Of a stretch of DNA of 64,000 nt, positions 1-7,079 are shown piece by piece. Positions within the stretch are counted from its first letter, which is position 1. Each line of letters begins with the position of its first letter. Both the position numbers and the translations under genes were made by a program. A model generated the notes under the pieces. The model did no database searches and was not told the origin of the DNA. It worked only from the letters and a program-made list of their open reading frames with translations. Origin of the DNA: Fibrobacter sp. (lineage in GTDB: Bacteria > Fibrobacterota > Fibrobacteria > Fibrobacterales > Fibrobacteraceae); the NCBI GenBank assembly GCA_017475045.1, contig JAFVGH010000074.1, positions 21,357-85,356 of the forward strand. The letters are read 5' to 3'.

Positions 1-180
1 GATGGCCATGGGGGATCCGTCGCTTAGGGTCTCGTAATTGCCAGAAAAGAAGAAGAATCCCTGACTTAGGGTGGAGGACGAAGGTACCCTAAAGCCATCA
101 CCATTACGGACGGCTCCGGTATGCGAGGTCGCGTAAGTCGTTGCTAGACAAAGAGTTACGAACAGTTTTCTGACGTCCAT
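1..180 (-). CDS. Exported protein, N-terminal fragment (runs off left edge)
   Basis: Sixty codons are visible, reading leftward from an ATG at 178-180 with no stop before the window edge. The first residues (MDVRKLFVTLCLATTYATSHTG) look like a short signal peptide: a basic start, then a hydrophobic stretch. The following segment is rich in Ser, Gly and Phe (SSTLSQGFFFFSGNYE) and could begin a secreted or outer-membrane domain. No family can be named from this fragment. There is no Shine-Dalgarno; a TAAATT hexamer sits exactly 7 nt upstream of the ATG, so the message may be leaderless. It is divergent from the small genes that follow. Confidence 0.6.
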   Translation of the reverse strand, partial: MDVRKLFVTLCLATTYATSHTGAVRNGDGFRVPSSSTLSQGFFFFSGNYETLSDGSPMAI

Positions 181-187
181 TGCAAAA

Positions 188-193
188 AATTTA
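188..193 (-). promoter_or_regulatory. Candidate -10 box for a leaderless mRNA
   Basis: Minus strand TAAATT followed by 7 nt and then ATG (178-180). The spacing matches several other genes in this window. No convincing -35 is seen. Confidence 0.35.
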
Positions 194-229
194 ATTTTTT
201 TTCGTAAAGGTATTGACTTTTTAAAGTTT

Positions 230-403
230 ATGTATACATTTCCACTCGTGGAACGAAACCGACAGACTAATTCAGACCTGCCCGTATGGCACAGAAAGGC
301 CCAAAAGGCCTATCGAGTCAACAGGATTGTCATTGTGCTCCAGATTGTGGCTTCGATTGTGATGTGCGGGGTGATCTTGGTTGGTGTCGGCCGTGTCCTA
401 TAA
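230..403 (+). CDS. Candidate 57-aa single-pass membrane protein
   Basis: Short ORF from ATG 230 to TAA 401-403. The N-terminal half is polar and basic (ERNRQTNSDLPVWHRKAQKA). The C-terminal half is one clear hydrophobic segment of about 25 residues starting at IVIVLQIVASIVMCG, so an N-in single-span topology is likely. A TTGACT (213-218) and a TATACA (233-238) lie around the start but are too close together for a good sigma70 promoter. An alternative start is GTG 248. It ends 13 nt before the acidic ORF at 417, whose ribosome site GAGGAG follows directly, so the two may be coupled. No family recognised. It could still be chance, but the hydrophobic profile and tight spacing argue for a gene. 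Confidence 0.45.
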   Translation: MYTFPLVERNRQTNSDLPVWHRKAQKAYRVNRIVIVLQIVASIVMCGVILVGVGRVL

Positions 404-416
404 TGAGGAGAATTCT

Positions 417-620
417 ATGTTGAACTTTGCGTACCACTGTGGCCGTAGACCTAAGGGTGATTCTTTTGATAATTCCATGCCGTTTCCTAACGAGGAAATC
501 GAGGAAGAAATCGAGGAGGAGGAAGAAGAACTGGACGAAGAAGTAGATTTTGACCAACCTTCTTTTAAACGCGACCAGATTTGGTCTGACTACGCGGAAG
601 ATTTGGATTACGACCAGTGA
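417..620 (+). CDS. Small acidic hypothetical protein (67 aa)
   Basis: ATG 417 is preceded by GAGGAG at 405-410, which decides this start over an upstream in-frame ATG at 381. The product is very acidic: residues about 24-44 are almost all Glu/Asp with a few Leu/Ile, and the C-terminus ends DLDYDQ. No signal peptide or membrane span. The stop TGA (618-620) overlaps the GTG start (617-619) of the lytic transglycosylase, so the pair is translationally coupled. Function unknown; an acidic partner or chaperone-like role is only a guess. A TATAAT at 399-404 could be an internal promoter, but a transcript from it would begin after the ribosome site. Confidence 0.7.
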   Translation: MLNFAYHCGRRPKGDSFDNSMPFPNEEIEEEIEEEEEELDEEVDFDQPSFKRDQIWSDYAEDLDYDQ

Positions 621-2788
621 TATGCCTTTCTAGGCATATCGCCATTCTGGGAACTCTACTTTCTGCAATTGTCCTTGCCGCCTGCGCTCCCATGCAGGCT
701 CCAGTTGTGAATGATGTTCCTTCGGGAGGCCCTCAGGGCCGGCCCGATTCTCTTGCGTATTCTGGAGAGGGTGGCGAATCCTTTGCCCAGGTGGCCCTTA
801 GGGAAAAGGTTCATGATTCTTTGGCGGTTCGCCCATCTTGGACTTATTACCAATATGCATTGGAAGCGATGGATAACCAGGAATGGCTATTGGCTAGGCA
901 TTACCTGGACGAATCCCTGCGCCAGCTGATCGCCGAAAAGCATGATACGCTGTACCATAACGTTCCCGATTCCCTTGATCAGAAATATCGTTCGCAGATG
1001 CCGCTGCGAATCGTGGACGCTTTAGACGAGGTTTACCCGAATATCGCGGAGATAGGCGTGGATGCCGAGGTCTTTGAGCAGAACGAGGTCTCTATTGAAG
1101 GTGTTGACGCTTTGGACGAAAGTGCCGCCGACAGCGCCACTCTGCAGGTTATCGAGAATTTCTTGGATACCGTAGATGTGGCTCAGTTTACGTTGCCTGT
1201 GGTGTTTAACGAGCGCGTGATGCAAGAGATATTCTACATGTCCGGCGGGGCACGGTCGTTTACCGAAGGTTCGCTTAACCGCAAGACGGCCTATGATTCG
1301 TTAGTTTATTCAAAATTAGATGAGATGAACATGCCCAGGGACCTGATTTACCTGGCCCTGGTGGAATCGGGTTTCAAGCTGAAGGCCTACAGCCGCGCCA
1401 AGGCTAGCGGCATGTGGCAGTTTATTCCGGAGACGGGCAAGCGTTACGGCCTTGCGGTGGACTACTGGGTGGACATGCGCCGCAATCCCGAGATGGCCAC
1501 GACTGCGGCGCTTAAGTATTTGTCTCGGCTGTACAACGAGTTTAATGATTGGCTTTTGGCCATGGCCGCCTACAACTGCGGCGAAGGTCGCGTTCGTCGC
1601 TTGGTCAAAGAAAAGATGGCGGATTCTACCTGGGATACCACGCAGGTGGTGACGTATTGGGATTTGGAACTTCCCAAGGAAACTATGCGCTACGTGCCGA
1701 GAATCCTTGCCGCCATGGTCATAGGCCATTATCCCGAACATTATGACATGAAGATCAATCGCCAGTACATGCCTGATTTTGATACGGTGACGGTGTTTGA
1801 TTCTTTCCCGCTAGAAGAAGTGGCCAAGGTTTTGAAAGTACCCGAAGACACGTTGCGCAGCCTGAATATGGAACTGGTAAAGTGGTGCACTCCGCCCAAT
1901 AGGGATTCTTATCTGCTGCGCTTGCCGGTGGGAACCCGCAGTGCCTTTGTAGACGGCTATGACAAGATGGAGAAGAACAACTTTTCCAGCTGGCACCACC
2001 ACAAGGTCAAGCGTGGTGAAAGCCTGGGCGTAATCTCCCGCCAGTACGGCATTTCGGTGAAGGAACTGCAGCAGGCCAATGACATGAAGGGAACCCGTAT
2101 TCGTGCTGGCCAGACTTTGCTGATTCCTATCAAGGTCACTCCCAAGAAGTCTTCTGGCAAGAAGCCTGCCAAGGTCAAGACCTATGTGGCCAAGCTGGGC
2201 GACAACGTGGCCTCCGTGGCCCGCCTCTTTGGCGTGTCGCAAGAAAGCCTGCGCATATGGAATTCCATGAAGGAAGACCACGTGGTAAAGCCTGGTGACA
2301 CATTGTTCGTGTCCAAGCCGGAACTGAAACCCGTGGTGCCCCAAGCTGCAACAGCTCCTAAGCTTGCTACGGGTGAACGCTACGTGGTGGCAGAAGGCGA
2401 TACCTATGCCGCTATTGCCAAGAAGTTCGGAATTCCTGTGGTGATGCTCTTGGAGGCCAACAGAGGATTCCAGAATCGGCTTTCTGTAGGGGATTCTATT
2501 GTGATTCCCGAATTTACCCAGTCCGTGCAGAAGGCTTCTGCAAAGCCGGCGACTAAGGCGGATAAGCCTGCCGAAAAGCCGGTGGCCAAGGCTGACAAGC
2601 CCAAGCAGGAAAAGTCGGCTGCCAAGTCGGAAAAATCCGCTGGCGAGAAGGTGCATGTGGTCAAGAAGGGGGAGGGTCTTTGGGACATTTCCCGCCAGTA
2701 TGGCGTGACCATCGAGGACATTGTCCGCTGGAACGACCTCAAGGACACCAAAATCCGGATTGGCGACAAGCTCATTATCCGAAAATAA
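617..2788 (+). CDS. mltD: Membrane-bound lytic murein transglycosylase with four LysM domains (MltD-like)
   Basis: Lipoprotein of 723 aa; GTG start coupled to the preceding stop (GTGA). The signal peptide ends in the lipobox LAAC (Cys near residue 23), so it is probably anchored in the outer membrane and cuts peptidoglycan between MurNAc and GlcNAc to give 1,6-anhydro ends. The SLT fold lies at about residues 205-340, with the catalytic Glu at 250 in LALVESGFK and the family motifs SGMWQFIP and AAYNCGEGRVRR. Four LysM repeats follow, beginning near residues 455, 515, 575 and 675, the last reaching the C-terminus (GDKLIIRK). A Lys/Pro/Ala-rich linker of about 45 residues separates the third and fourth LysM. 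E. coli MltD has the same order with two LysM. Upstream partners are two tiny unknown proteins. Confidence 0.9.
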   Translation: MICLSRHIAILGTLLSAIVLAACAPMQAPVVNDVPSGGPQGRPDSLAYSGEGGESFAQVALREKVHDSLAVRPSWTYYQYALEAMDNQEWLLARHYLDESLRQLIAEKHDTLYHNVPDSLDQKYRSQMPLRIVDALDEVYPNIAEIGVDAEVFEQNEVSIEGVDALDESAADSATLQVIENFLDTVDVAQFTLPVVFNERVMQEIFYMSGGARSFTEGSLNRKTAYDSLVYSKLDEMNMPRDLIYLALVESGFKLKAYSRAKASGMWQFIPETGKRYGLAVDYWVDMRRNPEMATTAALKYLSRLYNEFNDWLLAMAAYNCGEGRVRRLVKEKMADSTWDTTQVVTYWDLELPKETMRYVPRILAAMVIGHYPEHYDMKINRQYMPDFDTVTVFDSFPLEEVAKVLKVPEDTLRSLNMELVKWCTPPNRDSYLLRLPVGTRSAFVDGYDKMEKNNFSSWHHHKVKRGESLGVISRQYGISVKELQQANDMKGTRIRAGQTLLIPIKVTPKKSSGKKPAKVKTYVAKLGDNVASVARLFGVSQESLRIWNSMKEDHVVKPGDTLFVSKPELKPVVPQAATAPKLATGERYVVAEGDTYAAIAKKFGIPVVMLLEANRGFQNRLSVGDSIVIPEFTQSVQKASAKPATKADKPAEKPVAKADKPKQEKSAAKSEKSAGEKVHVVKKGEGLWDISRQYGVTIEDIVRWNDLKDTKIRIGDKLIIRK

Positions 2789-2886
2789 TGCAAAAAATCG
2801 CTTTTTTTTGAAAATTTTGTGAAAATTGCCGAAAAAAAGTGTAATTTTAGAGGCATAAAACGAAAACTATCACGGGAGCCCCGAAA

Positions 2887-3627
2887 ATGAACAAAAAAGT
2901 ACTTGGTTTGTGCGCAATCGGCCTGCTGGCTGCTGGTCTTACCGCTTGTAACGACACTATGGATCCGAACGATCCCCAGTCCGTCCGTAAATACCTGACG
3001 AAGCAGAAAATCGCCTTTACGCCTAACCAGTTCGTCTCTTACGCCGTGAACAGCGATACGGCCAAGATGACCTTGTTCCTTCAGGCTTCTATGGAAATTG
3101 ACGCTGCTGCCGACAACGGCAACAACGCTGTGGCTATTGCCGCCAACAAGGGCAACGTGATGGTGTTGAACTACTTGTTCGACCACGGTGCCAAGGCCAA
3201 CGTGCGCAACGGTAACGGCGAGCAGGTGATTGACAATGCCGTGATGATGGGCAACAAGGATGTGGTGAACGTTCTTCTGGCCCAGCTCAAGAAAGAAGGC
3301 GTGGATGTTCAGAACTTGGGTACAGCTGTGACCATCGCTGCCAAGACCGGCAAGGTGGACATGCTGGAACTGCTGGCCGACGCCGGTGCTCCGCTCGAAG
3401 TCAAGAGCCCCGATGGATACTACCCGATTCACCTGACGGTGAAGGGCGGTCACTACGACGCCATGATGTTCCTCATCAAGAAGGGCGTAGACGTGAACGT
3501 GAAGTGCGGCCAGGGCTACTCCGTGATGGACTGGGCCAAGAACGAAGGCTACCCCCGCCTGATCAAGGAACTGAAGAAGGCCGGTGCCAAGAATACCGCC
3601 GCCTACACCAAGGAATTCGGCAAGTAA
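2887..3627 (+). CDS. Ankyrin-repeat lipoprotein
   Basis: 246 aa; signal peptide with lipobox LTAC (Cys about residue 21), so a lipid-anchored periplasmic or outer-membrane protein. From about residue 60 the chain is built of ankyrin-type repeats, seen in blocks such as NGNNAVAIAANKGNVMVLNYL, NAVMMGNKDVVNVLL, TVAAKTGK-like VTIAAKTGKVDMLELL and YYPIHLTVKGGHYDAMMFL. Ankyrin repeats bind other proteins; no catalytic motif is visible. ATG 2887 is preceded by GGGAG about 10 nt upstream. Ends at a good rho-independent terminator, so it is probably monocistronic. Confidence 0.8.
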   Translation: MNKKVLGLCAIGLLAAGLTACNDTMDPNDPQSVRKYLTKQKIAFTPNQFVSYAVNSDTAKMTLFLQASMEIDAAADNGNNAVAIAANKGNVMVLNYLFDHGAKANVRNGNGEQVIDNAVMMGNKDVVNVLLAQLKKEGVDVQNLGTAVTIAAKTGKVDMLELLADAGAPLEVKSPDGYYPIHLTVKGGHYDAMMFLIKKGVDVNVKCGQGYSVMDWAKNEGYPRLIKELKKAGAKNTAAYTKEFGK

Positions 3628-3653
3628 TTCTCGTTGAAGTTTAAAAGAAAAAG

Positions 3654-3677
3654 TCCCGCAGAAATGCGGGATTTTTT
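3654..3677 (+). terminator. Rho-independent terminator of the ankyrin lipoprotein gene
   Basis: Stem TCCCGCA / TGCGGGA with loop GAAA, followed by a run of T, 26 nt after the stop codon at 3625-3627. Confidence 0.85.
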
Positions 3678-3734
3678 GTATCCGCTCGAACCTTCAGCGA
3701 TTCGTCAATACGAGTCGTCTGCAGATCACCTATA

Positions 3735-3756
3735 TCCGCTCAGTGGCGGGCATGAC
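3735..3756. repeat. Degenerate copy of a dispersed hairpin repeat
   Basis: CCGCTCAGTGGCGGGCATGAC resembles the hairpins at 16167-16188 and 26633-26654 but has lost the left end of the stem. It lies between convergent genes, 10 nt beyond the stop of the small minus-strand peptide gene. Confidence 0.5.
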
Positions 3757-3765
3757 AGGGAAGTG

Positions 3766-3900
3766 CTAGAGGGTTTCTCCATTAATACACTCGCCGGGCA
3801 CCTCGCATTGGCTTTCTCCCAGCACACAACACCGCTGCGTAAAAGCAACTACTTCCATCTCGGGCTTGGTGTATTCTTTCTTTTTGGTTTCCTGATTCAT
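3766..3900 (-). CDS. Cysteine-rich 44-aa peptide with KPEMEVV-type leader (possible modified-peptide precursor)
   Basis: ATG 3898-3900 to TAG 3766-3768. A perfect AGGAG lies 6 nt upstream and overlaps the TAG of the GLUG protein gene, so both are on one transcript and coupled. Residues 1-20 are Lys/Glu-rich and contain YTKPEMEVVAF, a pattern seen in many tiny Bacteroidota/Fibrobacterota peptides of unknown role. Residues 23-44 carry four Cys (24, 25, 32, 38): RCCVLGESQCEVPGECING. This leader-plus-Cys-core layout resembles precursors of ribosomal peptide products, but no modifying enzyme or exporter is seen nearby, so that reading is inference. It was missed by a simple length cut-off; the opposite-strand ORF at 3634-3942 is judged spurious. 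Confidence 0.7.
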   Translation of the reverse strand: MNQETKKKEYTKPEMEVVAFTQRCCVLGESQCEVPGECINGETL

Positions 3901-3908
3901 GATTGCTC

Positions 3909-6900
3909 CTATTTAATTATAACTCTCTTGCCGTTGTGGTAGTAGGTTCCCTTGGTGGTGGGCTTGCCATTCAGCTTGCGGCCCTGCAGGTCGTACCAGC
4001 GGTCCATGCGGATTTCGCCAGTGACGGTGTTCAGGGTGCCGCCTCCGATGGACTTGCCCTCGCTGTTCACGATGACCACCTCCATTGTTTCGGGTAGGTC
4101 AAAGGCTGCGCCGGCGGCGGATTTGGGCGAGGAATTGTTCTGGTTGTAAACTAGGTAGGCGCGCATGGGCACGGTCCAGGCTCCAGAGCCGACCTTTACG
4201 AACTCACCAATCTTAATGCCGTCATTATTTTGTCCGGCAAAGCCGTAAGCGCGACCGATTAGCTGCAAGGAGTCTGCGTACTCGATATAGCTGTAAGTTC
4301 CGCGGAACGCCCAGTTCCCGAAGGTGATGCTCTTTGTGCCCGTGGTGGTGTTCAGGGTAAGCGGACTCTGGTTATTGAAGGAGATTGTAGATTCGGAGGC
4401 TTCCAGCAGGTACGGGGTATTGGCCGCCAGGTCGACATTGTTGCCAATCGGAGTGACGACAGCTTCCTTCCACTTGCCATCGACCTTATTAAAGCCGGAA
4501 AGCTGGTAGAAGGTGGCGCCGCCTACTTCGCCAGCTTTGATAGAGAAGGGCAACATGATGGTAGAGTAGACCGGAGTGTCGTTCGAACGCACATTGAATG
4601 TGCGATTGAAGGTAACCGAATTCACCTGAATGTCGTGATCAATAATGGCCTCTTCTTTTTCGCGGAAGTCTCCGTCGATGACAGCGGTGGTGCTGGTTCC
4701 GTTGGCGGTAATGGTTATGGCTCCATACTGCGATACGTGGATAACCTGGAATGTGGTGGAGATTGTCCCTACATAGGTTGTTCCTTCTCCTTGAACGGTT
4801 AGTATGTGTTCTCCCAATTCGCTTAATGTTTCACCGACGGGATTTCCGTCCTTGGTTATGGAGAAGGTGTAGTCGACTCCGTTGGTAAGAGTCTGTCCTC
4901 CAATTGTTACCACGGGAACAACGTCGGCAGTAGATGTGCCTTGATTGTAGGTGCTGCTGATTCCGCTTATGGTTGCGTTGGTGGGGATATAATAGACTTC
5001 GCCGTCAGCTGCGGTAACAATTGTGTCGAGGTCGTTTGTAGAGACGGATTTGGAAACTTTTGTGCTTTGAACTGTTCCTAGTGCTTGAGTGTAATAGCAG
5101 TTGGTAGTGATTAAATTGCTTCCGCCAGTTCTAGCAAGAGTGGCGAAGTCGTTCCAATCAGCAGTAGCTAAATTGACCTGTGCTGGTTTGAATAGGCAAT
5201 TTGTGAGGGTAAGTGTGGCCGGACCCGCGTCATTCCTTGATTCTACCCACCCGACCAGGCCTCCGATACCGTGGACAAGCTGCCCCAGGAGTTTTCCGTT
5301 GAAATAGGAATTGCTTATGGTTGTTGCTCCGTTTTTGATGATGCCGACTAGCCCCCCATGGCTTCGGTCTCCATAAGCATCTGTGTCTATGGTGACACTG
5401 GAGTGGCAACTATCAATAAGTGAGTTCCCGACAACACGCCCAGCGATTCCTCCGGCGAATTTATAGTTCGTCTGGGCACCGATGTAAATGCTTCCTGCCG
5501 TGTGAAGGTTCTTGATGGTGCCGCTATTCACAAATCGGAAAGGTGCCGTAAAAGGTTGCTTTATGCGGAGGTCTGAATCTCCATAGGAGACCGTTATGGT
5601 ATTGCCTGCACCATCGAAAGTTCCTGCAAAGAACCAAGTAGTTGAATCACTGCCCACCCAGGTGGAAACAGAAATGTTGTTTGTCAGTTTGAAGAATTTT
5701 CCTGAGAAAGTTTCCCCCTGGTCCACCATTTGAACCAGATGGTCCCAGTCGCTTGCGGACATAATCAGGTACGGGTCGTTAGCGTTGCCTGTGCTGGCAA
5801 CAGTACTCACTTCGGTAATGGGTTTATCAATGTCAAAACCGATGGTAAGTGTGCTTCCGGAAACTTCGCACCCGTTGCTGCCGGAGCATTGGAATCCGGA
5901 TATAAAGGTGTCGCCGTCATAAGCGAGGGAGATTGTACCGTTGGGCTTGTAGTAGGTGACACCGTCATACTTTAAGCCCCAGGAGTAAACCTTGAGTCCG
6001 TTGGAGTATGAGACTTCTGGTTCACCGGGAACAAGGGATATGTTTTCTTGTAGGGAAATGGAGCGTGGCTTTGCGGCCCCTGCGATGTCTAGGCCTGTAC
6101 TTTCATTTTCCCTGCCGGCACCGCCGCCCACAAGGGAACTGGGATAGATGTTTCCGTCGAAGGGATAGGTGTCTTCGATTTTTCCGACAATCCACCCCAC
6201 ATAGCTGCCGCCTTCTACCCTGGTACCGAGGTATAGGTTGTTCTTGGTGGTGCTGCTAAGGGCGTGGCCAACAATGCCTCCGAAAATACTACAAGATTGA
6301 CCCTCGTTGCAGATGACTTGAGCTTCGCTGATGTTTCCTTCTACGGTTCCGAGATGGTTGCGCCCGGCGATGCCACCGTGGTTTGCGGTAGAAGATTCGT
6401 CTGAACCAATGATAACGGAACTTTTTACATGGGTGTTTTTGATTGTCGCTTTGTAGTTGTAGCCGACTACGCCACCTACGGTCGTTCCCTTAAAGACGCA
6501 GTCATCAACAGTCAGGTCCTTTACGGAACCGTCTTCAATAAAGCCGAAAATGCCGACTCCGTTTGTTCCACCGGATATGTCGTTCCTGTAAGACACCCGG
6601 ATACCTTTGATGGTGTGTCCTTTTCCATCGAAGAACCCCCTGAAGGATCTGTTGGTCGCACCATCGGAATAGAAGAGACCCACCGGGGTGTAGTTGTTCC
6701 CGGCTTTATCCTTTGTGACGTTGGTGTAGTCTAGGTTGCTTGTGAGGCGAAAGTGCTTTCCATAATACAAATTCTCGCCCCCGGCGTTGACATCGGCCGC
6801 CAGTTGGTCCATGTCGGCGGTAGTTGCTATCAGGTAGGGGTTGTCGGACGAGCCGTCTCCGCCAGAGAATGCGCTTTCGGCAAATGCTCCGGTGGCAAGG

Positions 6901-6950
6901 AAAAGCGCGAATAGGAGGGAAAGGTATACGGGATGCTTGTGCTCAATCAT
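3909..6950 (-). CDS. Large secreted GLUG-repeat protein
   Basis: 1013 aa from ATG 6948-6950, chosen because AAAGG lies 9 nt upstream; an ATG 9 nt earlier would have no spacing. Signal peptide MIEHKHPVYLSLLFALFLATGAFA. Two GLUG-type repeat blocks (about residues 120-250 and 480-590) show motifs such as GIFGFIEDGS, GGVVGYN, GGIAGRNHLGTVEGN, GGIVGHA, GGIAGRVVGN and GGLVGWV, typical of large secreted or adhesin proteins. An Ig-like segment follows near 670-750. The C-terminus (WYDLQGRKLNGKPTTKGTYY, then HNGKRVIIK) resembles the short C-terminal domain of Bacteroidota cell-surface proteins, where it can act as a type IX secretion signal; that role here is inferred. Ligand unknown. The cysteine-rich peptide gene follows 8 nt after the stop. 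Confidence 0.8.
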   Translation of the reverse strand: MIEHKHPVYLSLLFALFLATGAFAESAFSGGDGSSDNPYLIATTADMDQLAADVNAGGENLYYGKHFRLTSNLDYTNVTKDKAGNNYTPVGLFYSDGATNRSFRGFFDGKGHTIKGIRVSYRNDISGGTNGVGIFGFIEDGSVKDLTVDDCVFKGTTVGGVVGYNYKATIKNTHVKSSVIIGSDESSTANHGGIAGRNHLGTVEGNISEAQVICNEGQSCSIFGGIVGHALSSTTKNNLYLGTRVEGGSYVGWIVGKIEDTYPFDGNIYPSSLVGGGAGRENESTGLDIAGAAKPRSISLQENISLVPGEPEVSYSNGLKVYSWGLKYDGVTYYKPNGTISLAYDGDTFISGFQCSGSNGCEVSGSTLTIGFDIDKPITEVSTVASTGNANDPYLIMSASDWDHLVQMVDQGETFSGKFFKLTNNISVSTWVGSDSTTWFFAGTFDGAGNTITVSYGDSDLRIKQPFTAPFRFVNSGTIKNLHTAGSIYIGAQTNYKFAGGIAGRVVGNSLIDSCHSSVTIDTDAYGDRSHGGLVGIIKNGATTISNSYFNGKLLGQLVHGIGGLVGWVESRNDAGPATLTLTNCLFKPAQVNLATADWNDFATLARTGGSNLITTNCYYTQALGTVQSTKVSKSVSTNDLDTIVTAADGEVYYIPTNATISGISSTYNQGTSTADVVPVVTIGGQTLTNGVDYTFSITKDGNPVGETLSELGEHILTVQGEGTTYVGTISTTFQVIHVSQYGAITITANGTSTTAVIDGDFREKEEAIIDHDIQVNSVTFNRTFNVRSNDTPVYSTIMLPFSIKAGEVGGATFYQLSGFNKVDGKWKEAVVTPIGNNVDLAANTPYLLEASESTISFNNQSPLTLNTTTGTKSITFGNWAFRGTYSYIEYADSLQLIGRAYGFAGQNNDGIKIGEFVKVGSGAWTVPMRAYLVYNQNNSSPKSAAGAAFDLPETMEVVIVNSEGKSIGGGTLNTVTGEIRMDRWYDLQGRKLNGKPTTKGTYYHNGKRVIIK

Positions 6951-6964
6951 ATTGACCATCCTTT

Positions 6965-6982
6965 CGGGGTGCAGAACCCCCG
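6965..6982 (-). promoter_or_regulatory. Small hairpin in the 5' leader of the GLUG gene
   Basis: CGGGG / CCCCG stem with an 8-nt loop, ending a few nt upstream of the AAAGG ribosome site. It could affect translation or mRNA stability; no riboswitch class is recognised. Confidence 0.35.
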
Positions 6983-7026
6983 ATAACTTAACACAAAAAA
7001 GATAGAAAAAGTGGAGAAACGGCTAG

Positions 7027-7047
7027 ATGGCGGGTCAAGCCCGCCAT
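7027..7047 (-). terminator. Palindromic hairpin downstream of the kinase operon
   Basis: ATGGCGGG TCAAG CCCGCCAT, perfect 8-bp stem, followed by the GAC trinucleotide also found after the other dispersed hairpins. Lies 33 nt beyond the last kinase stop. No T-run follows directly on the minus strand, so it may be a 3'-end stabiliser or repeat rather than a strict terminator. Confidence 0.5.
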
Positions 7048-7079
7048 GACGATTTAGGGGGGGGGCGCCTCGCGCCTCG

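Noticed and set aside
399..404. TATAAT as promoter of the acidic 67-aa gene
   Set aside because: A transcript from it would start after the GAGGAG ribosome site used by that gene; it also overlaps the stop codon of the upstream small ORF. It cannot be excluded but is not needed.
3634..3942. 102-codon open frame on the plus strand after the ankyrin gene
   Set aside because: It runs through a terminator hairpin and is antisense to the peptide gene at 3766-3900, which has a proper ribosome site and coupling. The product has no coding character.
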